Counted from the stretch's first letter, positions 7,695 through 16,333 are shown. The stretch: DNA of 64,000 bases from Nguyenibacter vanlangensis (GCF_038719015.1 NZ_CP152276.1:2523501-2587500), one strand, 5' to 3'. Notes: generated from the sequence alone by a model not told the origin. Numbers and translations: made by a program.

Positions 7695-8858
7695 ATGACA
7701 CAATCAGTCAAACAGATGGGGGCGGTCAAACAGACGGGGGCGCTCAAACAGGCGCGCCCCGCCTTGCGCCCCACCTTGCGGACGGTGCGCGAGCTGGTGG
7801 CGGCCGGGCTGGCGGCGCCCGACGCGGCCGCAGCGCTAGACGCGGTGGAGCGGCAATACGCCACGGCGATCCCGCCGGCGTTCCTGGACCTGATCGAGCG
7901 GCCCGACGACCCGATCGGGTTGCAGGTCGTGCCCGATGCCGCCGAGCTGACGACCGCGCCGCATGAACGCAGCGACCCGATCGCCGACGACGCGCTGTCG
8001 CCGGTGCCGGGCATCGTGCATCGCTATGCCGACCGCGCGCTGCTGAAGCCGCTGCTGGTCTGTCCGCTTTACTGCCGGTTCTGCTTCCGCCGCGAACATG
8101 TGGGGCCGGATGGCGGGGTGCTGGACGACGCGGCGCTGGAGCGCGCGCTGGACTGGCTGCGCGCGCATCCGGCCATTCGCGAGGTGATCCTGACCGGGGG
8201 CGACCCGCTGATGCTGTCGCCGCGCAGGCTGGGCGCGATGGTGCGCGCGCTGGGCGAGATGGCGCACGTGACGACCATCCGCATCCACAGCCGGGTGCCG
8301 GTGGCGGCGCCCGAGCGGCTGACCGAGGCGCTGGCCGACGCGATGGAGACCGACCGGGCGATGTGGCTGGTGGTGCATGCCAACCATGCGCGCGAATTCA
8401 CCCCGGCCGCGCGCGCCGCGCTGCGCCGCGTCCAGGCGCGGGCCATTCCGGTGCTGGGGCAGTCGGTGCTGCTGCGCGGGGTCAATGACAGCGTGCCGGC
8501 GCTGGAGGGATTGCTGCGCGCGATGGTCGAGGCGCGGGTGAAGCCGTACTATCTGCATCAGTTGGACCCCGCGCCGGGAACCGCGCGCTTCCACGTGCCG
8601 ATCGCGGAGGGACGGCGGCTGCTGGCCGGGCTGCGCGGCCGGGTCACCGGCCTGGCCTGGCCGACCTATACGCTGGATATTCCGGGCGGGCACGGCAAGG
8701 TGCCGCTGGGCCCGGAGTATCTGGAGGCAGACGGGCTGGAGACGGGCGGGCCCGAGCCGGGGGGACGCAGGGTCGTGGTGCGCGATCCGGCGGGCGGCGC
8801 GCACAAACTGGCGGCTGAATCGGCCGCCAACCTTGCCCTCGACGCCCGGGGGCGTTAG
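7695..8858 (+). CDS. epmB: EF-P lysine 2,3-aminomutase (EpmB, KamA-like radical SAM)
   Basis: A radical-SAM, PLP-dependent aminomutase that makes (R)-beta-lysine for EF-P. Seen: the CxxxCxxC iron-sulfur motif in CPLYCRFCFRREH near residue 120, ILTGGDPLMLS, RIHSRVPV, and the PLP region KPYYLHQLDPAPGTARF. The GGHGKVPLGPEY segment is at the C-terminal end. The 387-residue length is typical of the short EpmB type. The N-terminus has an oddity: three near-identical 18-base units encode VKQMGA, VKQTGA, LKQARP. The gene lies 51 bases upstream of efp on the same strand. Confidence 0.92.
   Translation: MTQSVKQMGAVKQTGALKQARPALRPTLRTVRELVAAGLAAPDAAAALDAVERQYATAIPPAFLDLIERPDDPIGLQVVPDAAELTTAPHERSDPIADDALSPVPGIVHRYADRALLKPLLVCPLYCRFCFRREHVGPDGGVLDDAALERALDWLRAHPAIREVILTGGDPLMLSPRRLGAMVRALGEMAHVTTIRIHSRVPVAAPERLTEALADAMETDRAMWLVVHANHAREFTPAARAALRRVQARAIPVLGQSVLLRGVNDSVPALEGLLRAMVEARVKPYYLHQLDPAPGTARFHVPIAEGRRLLAGLRGRVTGLAWPTYTLDIPGGHGKVPLGPEYLEADGLETGGPEPGGRRVVVRDPAGGAHKLAAESAANLALDARGR
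7707..7760 (+). repeat. 18-base tandem repeat in the epmB N-terminus
   Basis: Two nearly identical 18-base units (7707–7724 and 7725–7742, one mismatch) and a partial third (7743–7760) encode repeated (V/L)KQ(M/T)GA residues. Copy-number change would preserve the frame. Confidence 0.75.
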
Positions 8859-8909
8859 AAGCCCGCCTTCCATTCCCCTTCCATTCCCATAGTTGAGACA
8901 GGCCCCACC

Positions 8910-9476
8910 ATGAAGCAGCAGGCGAACCTGATCCGTGCCGGACAGGTCATCGAGCACGAAGGCCGTCGCTGGACCGTCCTGAAGCAGCAGATCATCACCC
9001 CGGGCAAGGGTGGCGCGTTCATCCAGGTGGAAATGCGCGACCTGAAGACCGGCAACAAGACGAACGAGCGCTGGCGCACCGCCGATACGGTCGAGCGCCT
9101 GATGACCGAGGAACGGGAATATACCTATTCCTACATGGACGGCGACAATATCGTCCTGATGGACCCCGAGACGTTCGAGCAGACGCTGCTGCCGCTGGAA
9201 CTGCTGGGCGACCAGGCGCCGTTCCTGCAGGACAACATGACGCTGGTCGTCAACCTGGTGGAAGGCGACCCGGTGGGCGTGCAACTGCCGGCGCAGGTCA
9301 CGCTGGAGGTCGTCGAGGCCGATCCGGTGGTGAAGGGCCAGACCGCGAGTTCGTCCTACAAGCCGGCCAAGCTGTCGAACGGCGTGAAGACGATGGTGCC
9401 GCCCTTTATCGAGGCGGGCGAACGCATCGTCGTGCGCACCGAAGACGCCAGCTATGTCGAGCGCGCCAAGGGCTGA
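8910..9476 (+). CDS. efp: Elongation factor P
   Basis: Binds the ribosome between the P and E sites and relieves stalling at polyproline. Seen: 188 residues; the KOW-like domain I carries the modification loop TPGKGGAF with Lys33, the expected beta-lysylation site. OB domains follow, with TYSYMDGDNIVLMDPETFEQ and the C-terminal signature SSSYKPAKLSNGVKTMVPPFIEAGERI. It lies directly downstream of epmB and close to epmA, so the target and both modifying enzymes are encoded together. Confidence 0.96.
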   Translation: MKQQANLIRAGQVIEHEGRRWTVLKQQIITPGKGGAFIQVEMRDLKTGNKTNERWRTADTVERLMTEEREYTYSYMDGDNIVLMDPETFEQTLLPLELLGDQAPFLQDNMTLVVNLVEGDPVGVQLPAQVTLEVVEADPVVKGQTASSSYKPAKLSNGVKTMVPPFIEAGERIVVRTEDASYVERAKG

Positions 9477-9539
9477 GGCCCGTCGCGCACCGCCCTTCCG
9501 ACCATCCCCAACCCGCTGAACCAGACAGGACCGACCATC

Positions 9540-10376
9540 GTGGCCATGCGACTCTCTCCCCACATGACGGTGATGCAGAACGCGGCCCAGAAGGCCGCGC
9601 GGCGCCTGCTGCGCGACTTCAACGAGGTCGAGCAGCTTCAGGTCAGCATCAAGGGGCCGGGCGATTTCGTCTCGCAGGCCGATCTGCGCGCCGAGACCGC
9701 GATCCGCGAGGAACTGGCGCGCGCCCGCCCCGGCTACGGCTTCCTGATGGAAGAGAGCGGGGCGTCGGGCGGCGATGGCTGGACCTGGCGCTGGATCGTC
9801 GACCCGCTGGACGGGACCACGAACTTCCTGCACGGCATTCCGCACTGGGCGATTTCGATCGGGCTGCAGCGCCGCATGCCGGACGGCGGCGTCGAGATGG
9901 CCGCGGGCCTGGTCTATAACCCCGCCGCGAACGAGATGTTCTGGGCCGAGAAGGGGGTCGGCGCCTTTCTGAACGAGCGCCGCATCCGCGTCTCGGCGCG
10001 GCGCGACATGCTGGAGGCGCTGTTCGCCACCGGTATTCCGTTCGCCAAGGTGCCGGCGCAGCGCCGCCTGCCCTTCGCCCGGACGCTGGGTGCGCTGATG
10101 CCGCAGGTGGCGGGCATCCGCCGGTTCGGCGCGGCGGCGCTGGACCTGGCGTGGGTGGCGGCCGGCCGGTACGAAGGCTATTGGGAACTGGGGCTGAAGC
10201 CGTGGGACTGCGCGGCCGGCCTGCTGCTGGTGCGCGAGGCCGGCGGCTATGTCACCGATCCCGAAGGGAACGAGCTGGACGATCTGGGCGACACCGTCAA
10301 CATCGTCGCCGGCAACACGCACCTGCACGCGCCGCTGCGCGAACTGGTGGCCGACAGCCTGACCGCGCGCGCCTGA
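9540..10376 (+). CDS. suhB: Inositol monophosphatase family protein (SuhB-like)
   Basis: Mg-dependent, Li-sensitive phosphatase fold. Seen: motif A (GYGFLMEESGASG with WIVDPLDGTTNFLHGIPHWAISIGL, about residues 63–107), and motif B near the C-terminus (YWELGLKPWDCAAGLLLVREAGG). The length of 278 residues is normal. GTG 9540 is the called start with AGGA about 9 bases upstream; ATG 9546 is an equally good alternative. Substrate cannot be told from sequence; inositol-1-phosphate and related sugar phosphates are typical, and SuhB also acts in rRNA antitermination. Confidence 0.87.
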   Translation: MAMRLSPHMTVMQNAAQKAARRLLRDFNEVEQLQVSIKGPGDFVSQADLRAETAIREELARARPGYGFLMEESGASGGDGWTWRWIVDPLDGTTNFLHGIPHWAISIGLQRRMPDGGVEMAAGLVYNPAANEMFWAEKGVGAFLNERRIRVSARRDMLEALFATGIPFAKVPAQRRLPFARTLGALMPQVAGIRRFGAAALDLAWVAAGRYEGYWELGLKPWDCAAGLLLVREAGGYVTDPEGNELDDLGDTVNIVAGNTHLHAPLRELVADSLTARA

Positions 10377-10377
10377 G

Positions 10378-10452
10378 CTTGCGGGCCCCAGGCTTGTGGG
10401 TTCGGGCCTTGCGGGTTCTGGGCTTGCGGGTTCTGGGCTTGCGGGCGATCAC
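10378..10452 (+). repeat. 15-base tandem repeat downstream of suhB
   Basis: Five consecutive 15-base units beginning with CTT(G/GT)GGG; units three and four (10408–10437) are identical (CTTGCGGGTTCTGGG) and the outer ones diverge. It begins within two bases of the suhB stop codon. Confidence 0.75.
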
Positions 10453-10507
10453 CCACCCGGCGCGCGGGGATGCGCCCCGGCGCGATCTGTTCTAGGCTGC
10501 CCGGATC

Positions 10508-11344
10508 ATGCCTCATACCGTCCGCCGTCCCTTCGCGTCCGCCCTGGCCGCGCCCTGCATCCTCGCCGCCCTGACGGCCGGTCCCGTCGTCCCGGCGAGC
10601 GTGGCGCGGGCGCAGGTCGTCACCAACGATACCGCGCTGTCGACCCTGGGCGCGGCGCACGGGACGACAACGCACAAGGCGGCCGCCGCCGCGGGCCATA
10701 GCGGCCATGCCGCCCGCCCGCCTGCCCGGAGAGCGGCGCCGGCCAGGACCGAACCGGCGGGCGGGAAAGCGGCCAGCGGATCGGCGGCCGGTCACGTACC
10801 GCCCGCCCCCACGATTCCGGCCGCGCCGCCACCGCCGCCGATCATCCGGCCGCCGGTAGTGGACGTGCCGCTGCACCCGCCGCCGCCGCCGCCGCCGACA
10901 CCGGTGGTGGCGGACGCGAAGGGGGTGGCAACCGACCTGCCGGGCGGCCTGCGCCTGACCTTCGCGGCCGGCAGCGCGGACATGAATGCCGCGATGATCG
11001 ACCGGGTGAAGCAATTTGCCGCCGGCCTGCTGCGGACGCCCGATGCGCGGGCGGAAGTGGACGCCACCGCGTCGGGCTCGCCCGACGACGTCTCCACGCC
11101 GCGGCGGGTGTCGCTGGAGCGGGGGCTGGCGATCCGGTCGATCCTGGTTCATGCCGGGGTGGCGACGACGCGGATCTATGTCCGGGCCATCGGCCTGCCG
11201 TCCCCCGGCGTTGCATCCGGCGGCGTTACATCCCTGGGGGCTGCGAACGAAACGGTACCCGATCATGTTGACGTGACCCGGTCGGATATGGTGGCCTCGA
11301 CGTCAAAGCCCCCAGCCCCTTCGGAGCCACATCCCGCGCCGTGA
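10508..11344 (+). CDS. Periplasmic OmpA-like protein with proline-rich linker
   Basis: 278 residues. Seen: an N-terminal signal peptide (to about ARAQ, residue 37), an Ala/Gly-rich linker, and proline runs (PPPPPIIRPP and PPPPPPPTP). The C-terminal half (about 138–250) resembles an OmpA-like fold, with LTFAAGSADMN, then RRVSLERGLAIRSILVHAGVATTRIYVRAIG. It lacks a membrane anchor beyond the signal. Its last four bases overlap the start of the MotA/ExbB-like gene (GTGA), and a MotB-like gene follows. Inferred: a periplasmic partner of that proton-channel pair; exact function unknown. Confidence 0.68.
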   Translation: MPHTVRRPFASALAAPCILAALTAGPVVPASVARAQVVTNDTALSTLGAAHGTTTHKAAAAAGHSGHAARPPARRAAPARTEPAGGKAASGSAAGHVPPAPTIPAAPPPPPIIRPPVVDVPLHPPPPPPPTPVVADAKGVATDLPGGLRLTFAAGSADMNAAMIDRVKQFAAGLLRTPDARAEVDATASGSPDDVSTPRRVSLERGLAIRSILVHAGVATTRIYVRAIGLPSPGVASGGVTSLGAANETVPDHVDVTRSDMVASTSKPPAPSEPHPAP

Positions 11345-12426
11345 CCCAACCGACGACCTATCTGCTGCGCATCGCCGCGTTCCTTGCCGCCGTGGCCGTG
11401 GTGGCCACCCTTCTGTCGCGGACGCTGTTCGCGGCGTTCTTCAACAATCCGATCCTGGACGGGCTGATCCTGGCCATCCTGGCCTTCGGGATCATGTGGA
11501 ACATCCGCATGGTGCTGCGGCTGCTGCCGGAGGTGCGCTGGGTCGAGACGCTGCGCCAGCCGCGCGCCGGGCTGACCCCGCCGACGCCGCCGCGCCTGCT
11601 GGCGCCGATGGCGTCGATGCTGGCGACGCACGGCCGCACCGACCGGCTGGTCCTGTCCACCCCGGCGATGCAGTCCATGCTGGACAGCCTGTCGTCGCGG
11701 CTGGACGAAGGGCGCGAATTGTCGCGCTACATGACCGGCCTGCTGATCTTCCTGGGCCTGCTGGGCACGTTCTACGGGCTGCTGCTGACCGTGGGGTCCA
11801 TCGCCGACGTGATCGGGAGCCTGTCGATCGGATCGGGGGACCTGAACGTGATGTTCGGGCAGTTGAAGAGCGGGCTGGCCCAGCCGCTGCACGGCATGGG
11901 CACGGCCTTTTCGGGATCGATGTTCGGCCTGGCGGGCGCGCTGGTACTGGGCTTTCTGGACCTGACGGCCGGGCAGGCGCAGAATCGTTTCTTCAACGAA
12001 CTGGAGGAATGGCTGGCCGGGCTGACGCGGATCAGCCCCGGCCTGGCCGGCGCGGACGGCGGCGATGCCAGCGTGCCGGCTTATGTCCAGGCGCTGCTGG
12101 AACAGACGGCCGAGAACCTGGAAAAGCTGCAGACGCTGATCGCGCGGGGCGAGGATGGCCGCGTGCAGCAGCAGGCGCTGCTGAGCAGCCTGAACGAGCG
12201 GATCGGCGTCATGACCGAGACGATGCGCGCCAGCCATGCGCTGATGCAGCGCATGGCCGACGACTCCGGCCATGGGCATTTGCGCGGGATCGAGAGTTTG
12301 CTGACGCGGATGCTGACCGACATGGAACAGGGCCGCGCGCAGGTTTCATCCGACATCCGCAGCGATCTGCGCCTGCTGGCCCGCACGGTCGCCGCGTCGG
12401 CGCCGGCCGGCGCGCGCGCGCCCTGA
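11341..12426 (+). CDS. MotA/TolQ/ExbB-type proton channel protein
   Basis: 361 residues. Seen: two N-terminal membrane segments (about 8–33 and 38–57), then after a cytoplasmic loop the family core with RYMTGLLIFLGLLGTFYGLLLTVGSI and GMGTAFSGSMFGLAGALVLGFLDL. A long helical C-terminal tail follows (ENLEKLQTLIARGEDGRVQQQALLSSL). It starts at GTG 11341, overlapping the previous gene. Known: such proteins form pentameric H+ or Na+ channels around a dimer of the single-TM partner, which here is the next gene. No flagellar genes are nearby, so a motility role is unlikely. Confidence 0.82.
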   Translation: MTQPTTYLLRIAAFLAAVAVVATLLSRTLFAAFFNNPILDGLILAILAFGIMWNIRMVLRLLPEVRWVETLRQPRAGLTPPTPPRLLAPMASMLATHGRTDRLVLSTPAMQSMLDSLSSRLDEGRELSRYMTGLLIFLGLLGTFYGLLLTVGSIADVIGSLSIGSGDLNVMFGQLKSGLAQPLHGMGTAFSGSMFGLAGALVLGFLDLTAGQAQNRFFNELEEWLAGLTRISPGLAGADGGDASVPAYVQALLEQTAENLEKLQTLIARGEDGRVQQQALLSSLNERIGVMTETMRASHALMQRMADDSGHGHLRGIESLLTRMLTDMEQGRAQVSSDIRSDLRLLARTVAASAPAGARAP

Positions 12427-12442
12427 CCGCAGGGGAACGCGC

Positions 12443-13423
12443 ATGGCACGCCGCCGCCGCCAGACCCATGCCGGGCTGGACGCCTGGCCGGGATATGTGG
12501 ACGCGCTGTCCACCCTGCTGATGGTCGTCATCTTCGTGCTGCTGGTGTTCGTGCTGGGGCAGGCGTTCCTGTCGGTGGTGCTGAACAAGCGCCAGCAGGC
12601 GATGGAGCAGCTTGCCCGGCAGGTCGCCCAGTTGAGCGAGATGCTGTCGCTGGAGAAGAGCCACAACCAGTCGCTGCAGCTTTCGGTCGCGTCCCTGCAG
12701 AGCGCACATGCGAAGGACCTGGCGATGGAGACGTCGCTGACCGCGCAGGTGGCGCAGACGGCCGCCGAGCGCGACAACCAGGCGCGGCTGGCGCAGGCCA
12801 GCGCGCAGCAGGTGAGCGCGCTGGGCGCGCAACTGGACCAGTTGCGCCAGCAATTGTCGGCCGCGACGGCGATGCTGGATATCTCGCAGAACGAGATCCG
12901 CGACCGGGACCGCAGGATCGACGATCTGGGCCTGAAGCTGAACGTGGCGCTGGCCGACAAGGTCGAGCAGTTGCAGCGTTATCGTTCGGAATTCTTCGGC
13001 CGGCTGCGTGACATCCTGAAGGACCAGCAGGGCGTGCAGGTCGTCGGCGACCGGTTCGTGTTCCAGAGCGAGGTGCTGTTCCCGCCGGGCAGCGCGGATT
13101 TGTCGCCCAAGGGCGTGGCCGAGATCCGCACCCTGGCCCGGACGTTCCGCCAGGTGTCGTCGCAGATTCCGGGGGGGATACCGTGGATCCTGCGGGTGGA
13201 CGGGCATGCCGACCGCCAGCCGATCCATACGGCCTTCGCCAGCAACTGGGAATTGTCTTCGGCCCGCGCGATCACGGTGGTGAAGCTGCTGATCGCCGAA
13301 GGGATCAGCCCGCATCACCTGGCGGCGACCGGTTTCGCCGATTTCCAGCCGCTGGACGCGCATGACACCCAGGCGGCCTTTGCCCGCAACCGGCGCATCG
13401 AGTTCCGCCTGACGGACCGCTGA
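12443..13423 (+). CDS. MotB-like OmpA-domain peptidoglycan-binding protein
   Basis: 326 residues. Seen: a basic N-terminus and a single membrane helix (LSTLLMVVIFVLLVFVLGQAF) preceded by Asp20 in GYVDAL, the place of the proton-carrying Asp of MotB. A ~130-residue coiled coil rich in Gln and Ala follows. The C-terminal OmpA domain (about 205–326) has EVLFPPGSADLSPKG, RVDGHADRQPI and FARNRRIEFRL. Known: the OmpA domain binds peptidoglycan and anchors the stator. It completes a three-gene operon; a strong hairpin follows the stop codon. Confidence 0.82.
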   Translation: MARRRRQTHAGLDAWPGYVDALSTLLMVVIFVLLVFVLGQAFLSVVLNKRQQAMEQLARQVAQLSEMLSLEKSHNQSLQLSVASLQSAHAKDLAMETSLTAQVAQTAAERDNQARLAQASAQQVSALGAQLDQLRQQLSAATAMLDISQNEIRDRDRRIDDLGLKLNVALADKVEQLQRYRSEFFGRLRDILKDQQGVQVVGDRFVFQSEVLFPPGSADLSPKGVAEIRTLARTFRQVSSQIPGGIPWILRVDGHADRQPIHTAFASNWELSSARAITVVKLLIAEGISPHHLAATGFADFQPLDAHDTQAAFARNRRIEFRLTDR

Positions 13424-13428
13424 CGCCC

Positions 13429-13463
13429 CCGGCTCCGAACCCGTTCGTGGATTTCGGAGCCGG
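13429..13463. terminator. Hairpin after the MotA/MotB-like operon
   Basis: An 11-bp perfect stem (CCGGCTCCGAA/TTCGGAGCCGG) with a 13-base loop begins 5 bases after the MotB-like stop codon. No T-run follows, so the terminator call rests on stem and position. Confidence 0.6.
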
Positions 13464-13525
13464 CCAGGGCGTCCCACGGCGTCGGGATATCGAGGCGATT
13501 GAAGGGCGTGGCCGCGGTGCATAGT

Positions 13526-13540
13526 TATGAGAATATCATA
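13526..13540. promoter_or_regulatory. Small AT-rich palindrome upstream of the Usp gene
   Basis: TATGA-gaata-TCATA, a perfect 5-bp inverted repeat, is centred 35 bases upstream of the Usp ATG. It could be an operator or overlap a -10 region; no regulator is adjacent. Confidence 0.25.
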
Positions 13541-13567
13541 GCCTGAGCCGCGCGGCCGGAGGGCGTC

Positions 13568-14389
13568 ATGACCGGTCTGCTGATCCTGCTGAATCGTCCC
13601 GACCAGGTGGCGGCGTTGCTGGATGCGGCGCGGGATGTGGCCGGACGGCTGGCCGTGCGCCGGCTGGACGTGGCCGCGGCGCGCGAGCCGCCCGACGATA
13701 CGATCCTGCCGACGGAAGAAATCCTGACCGAAGCCGACCGGGCGCGCATCCGCGCCGCCCAGCGGGCCTGGGCCGGGGCCCTGCATCGCCAGGTTGTGGC
13801 GTGGGCCGATGCGCTGCGGGCACGGGACCCGGCGGCGCTGGCGCCGGACGGGCTGGCGCTGAACTGGCTGGACCCGGAGATGTCGGCCGCGCGGCTGATC
13901 ATGCTGCATGCCGCGGACGATACCGCGATCGTCACCGGGTTCCCGCACCCGCATGACGGCGACCAGGCGCGGCGCGGGCTGCATGCCGCGCTGTTCGATT
14001 CCCGCCGGCCGGTGCTGCTGGTGCCCGAGGGCTGGCATGCCGGGGTGGGGCGGCGCATCCTGCTGGCCTGGACCGACATGCCGGCCTGCCACCGGGCCGT
14101 GGCCGCCGCGCGCCCGCTGATCGCGCAGGCGGAGCAGGTGGCGGTGCTGGACCGCGACGGCAGCGCGCCGCCCGCGAACGTGCCGGGCGGGCGAATCCTA
14201 CCCTCGCCGCCCCCCGACGGATCGGCCGCCGAACAGGCCGACGCCATCCTGGCCGCCGCGGGCGCCGCTGCCAGTGACCTGCTGGTCATCGGCGGCTATA
14301 CTCATGGCGTTTTGCATGATCGCCTGCGCGGCAGCGTGACGGACCAGATCCTGGCACATGCCGCGATACCGACCTGGATCCAGCATTGA
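13568..14389 (+). CDS. Universal stress protein family (UspA-like)
   Basis: 273 residues with two Usp-like halves. Seen: a degenerate N-terminal half, then a C-terminal half containing RRILLAWTDMPACHRAVAAARPLI, AVLDRDG, and the terminal block ASDLLVIGGYTHGVLHDRLRGSVTDQILAHAAIPTWIQH. That block is the typical ATP-binding-type G-x2-G-x9-G(S/T) motif. ATG 13568 follows GGAGGGCGTC. No membrane segment. The gene ends 55 bases before the crcB start. Known: UspA-type proteins respond to starvation and oxidants; the exact role here is unknown. Confidence 0.83.
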   Translation: MTGLLILLNRPDQVAALLDAARDVAGRLAVRRLDVAAAREPPDDTILPTEEILTEADRARIRAAQRAWAGALHRQVVAWADALRARDPAALAPDGLALNWLDPEMSAARLIMLHAADDTAIVTGFPHPHDGDQARRGLHAALFDSRRPVLLVPEGWHAGVGRRILLAWTDMPACHRAVAAARPLIAQAEQVAVLDRDGSAPPANVPGGRILPSPPPDGSAAEQADAILAAAGAAASDLLVIGGYTHGVLHDRLRGSVTDQILAHAAIPTWIQH

Positions 14390-14444
14390 TGCCGTGGTCG
14401 ACGTCAGGATTGCGACCCAGGCGGGCGCAGCGGCACAGGATGGA

Positions 14445-14861
14445 ATGGTGGACAGGTTTCTGACGACGATGGCCATTGCGGCGGGCGGGGCCCTGGGCAG
14501 CGTGGCCCGCTACTGGGTGGGAATCGGGCTGGCACGCTGGAGCCAGGCGATGCCGTGGGGCACGATGCTGATCAATGCCAGCGGGTCGTTCGCGATCGCG
14601 TTTTTCGGGACGCTGACCCTGTCGAGCGGACGCTATCCGGCCTCGGACCTGGCGCGGCTGTTCTTCATGGTCGGAATCTGCGGCGGGTACACTACATTTT
14701 CATCTTTCAGCCTGCAGAGTTTCGACCTGCTGCGCGGTGGGGCGGCGGGGCGGGCGGCGTTGAACATGGTACTGTCGGTCGCGATCTGCATGCTGTGCGT
14801 GGCCGCGGGCCACTGGGCGGCGGAGATGCTGAACCGTGCCCAGGCGGAGGCAGTGCCCTGA
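14445..14861 (+). CDS. crcB: Fluoride ion channel CrcB/FluC
   Basis: 138-residue inner-membrane protein with four hydrophobic helices that exports fluoride as an antiparallel dimer. Seen: GGALGSVARYWVG at the N-terminus, WGTMLINASGSFAIAFFGTL (the central Asn), and GICGGYTTFSSFSLQSFDLL, the family signature with the Phe-box and Na+-site residues. ATG 14445 was chosen over the longer open frame because AGGA lies 5 bases upstream and it begins the family-conserved sequence. No fluoride riboswitch is seen; the preceding gene ends only 55 bases away. Confidence 0.92.
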   Translation: MVDRFLTTMAIAAGGALGSVARYWVGIGLARWSQAMPWGTMLINASGSFAIAFFGTLTLSSGRYPASDLARLFFMVGICGGYTTFSSFSLQSFDLLRGGAAGRAALNMVLSVAICMLCVAAGHWAAEMLNRAQAEAVP

Positions 14862-14950
14862 ACCGCCCCCTGCGCTTGCCGCGTGGGGGGTGAGGGCGTA
14901 TCAGGGGGGCGAACAGGATCGGGAATGCGGAAGATGAGCGTCGGTTACTC

Positions 14951-16267
14951 ATGGCGCGCGGTGCGCCCATGAGCAGTCGTGGCGCGGGACTGATGGCCCG
15001 GATTCTGCGCAATACCGGGATCCTGCTGGGCGGCAAGGGCATGGCCGGCGTGATGGGCCTGGCCGGCACCGCGCTGGCGGTACGCGCGCTGGGGCTGCAC
15101 GATTTCGGGATTCTGCAACTGGTCCATACCTGCGCGTCGCTGTTTTCCGTGGGCACGCGCTTTCAGTCCTGGCAACCGCTGCTGCATTTCGGCAGCGCGC
15201 TGTTCGCCCAGGGGGAGCGGACACGCTTCCAGGCGCTGCTGCGCCATTGTTTCCTGCTGGACATGATCGGGGCCGCCGCCGGAATGGTGCTGGCGCTGTG
15301 CGGGGTGGCCGGGTTCGGCACCGTCTTCGGCTGGCCGGCGGGCTGCCAGCACGCCGCGCTGGTCTATATGACCACGATCCTGTTCATGAACACGTGCTGC
15401 GCGTTGGGGGTGCTGCGGCTGACGGACCGGTTCAAGCAATCGGCCATCGCCGACCTGGCGAGCAGCGTGACGCGGGTGGGCGGCACGGTCCTGGGCCTGT
15501 GCCTGCATTGGCACCTGCCGGCGTTTCTGGCGGTGTGGTACGCATCGAACATGGCGTCGTTCGCCGCCAACAACCTGTCGGCCTGGCGCGCCATCCGCCA
15601 TACCGCGAGCTTTGCCGGGTTCCGCGCGCTGGGTGGGCGCTGGCTGTCCGGGCTGGACGGGATCTGGCGGCTGACGCTGGCGACCAGCGGCAACCAGGCC
15701 GTGGCGGCACTGACCTCACGCATGGGGGTGCTGCTGGTGGGCGCGGCGCTGGACCCGGCGGCGGCGGGGATCTACAGCGTGACCTGGCATCTCTGCGACG
15801 CGCTGGCCCAGCCGGCGCAATTGCTGACGCCGGCGCTGTATCCCGAGCTGATCCGGCTGCGCGACGGCAAGGATTGGGTATCGATGCGGCGGGTGATGCG
15901 CCGGATCTTCCAGGCGCTGGGGGTCTTTTCGGTCGTCGCGCTGCTGGTCGCGTTCTGTATCGGGCCGTTCCTGTTCCGCACCCTGCTGGCGATCCACCGG
16001 CCGGACACGCTGTCGCTGCTGATGCTGCTGAGCAGCGCCGCGATCCTGGATCTGTGGGACGTACCGCTGGAACCGCTGCTGGTCTCGCTGGGCTGGGCGC
16101 AGCATCTGTTCGCCGGACGGGTGGCGGCGACGGTCCTGTGCATGCCGGTGCTGTACGGACTGGCGCATCTGTGGGGCGTGGACGGCGCGGGAGTGGCGAC
16201 CCTGCTGGCCGAGGCGCTGATCCTGGCGACGCGTTTCGTGCCGTTCCGGCGCCTGCAGCAGCTATAG
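14951..16267 (+). CDS. Oligosaccharide flippase (Wzx/MATE-like)
   Basis: 438 residues, almost entirely hydrophobic, with about 12 membrane segments. Seen: the N-terminal ILLGGKGMAGVMGLAGTALAVRALGLHDFG, typical of polysaccharide biosynthesis flippases, and a second-half repeat beginning LTLATSGNQAVAALTSRMGVLLVG. Known: this superfamily translocates lipid-linked glycans across the inner membrane. The nearby glycosyltransferases and radical SAM gene support an exopolysaccharide or glycolipid locus. Start ATG 14951; ATG 14969 is an alternative. Confidence 0.83.
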   Translation: MARGAPMSSRGAGLMARILRNTGILLGGKGMAGVMGLAGTALAVRALGLHDFGILQLVHTCASLFSVGTRFQSWQPLLHFGSALFAQGERTRFQALLRHCFLLDMIGAAAGMVLALCGVAGFGTVFGWPAGCQHAALVYMTTILFMNTCCALGVLRLTDRFKQSAIADLASSVTRVGGTVLGLCLHWHLPAFLAVWYASNMASFAANNLSAWRAIRHTASFAGFRALGGRWLSGLDGIWRLTLATSGNQAVAALTSRMGVLLVGAALDPAAAGIYSVTWHLCDALAQPAQLLTPALYPELIRLRDGKDWVSMRRVMRRIFQALGVFSVVALLVAFCIGPFLFRTLLAIHRPDTLSLLMLLSSAAILDLWDVPLEPLLVSLGWAQHLFAGRVAATVLCMPVLYGLAHLWGVDGAGVATLLAEALILATRFVPFRRLQQL

Positions 16268-16297
16268 ACCCATCGAGGCCCGTTGCTGCCGCCGGCC

Positions 16298-16333
16298 CCG
16301 TCGCCCGGGGCGGGCGGCCAGGCGGGGCGACGG
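16298..16333. terminator. GC-rich hairpin between convergent flippase and radical SAM genes
   Basis: A 9-bp stem (CCGTCGCCC/GGGCGACGG) lies between the flippase stop and the radical SAM stop, ending one base before the latter. It is placed to terminate both transcripts. Confidence 0.5.

Noticed and set aside
7836..10328. 830-residue minus-strand frame
   Set aside because: It is antisense to epmB, efp and suhB, Arg/His/Gln-rich, and without any domain; a GC-rich shadow frame.
10508..13423. Zorya-like anti-phage system (ZorA/ZorB)
   Set aside because: MotA-like and MotB-like proteins are present, but no ZorC, ZorD or ZorE gene is adjacent; the third gene is a secreted OmpA-like protein and the neighbours are housekeeping.
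14390..14444. Fluoride riboswitch before crcB
   Set aside because: Only 55 bases separate the Usp stop and the crcB start, and no conserved crcB-motif stem or pseudoknot is visible.
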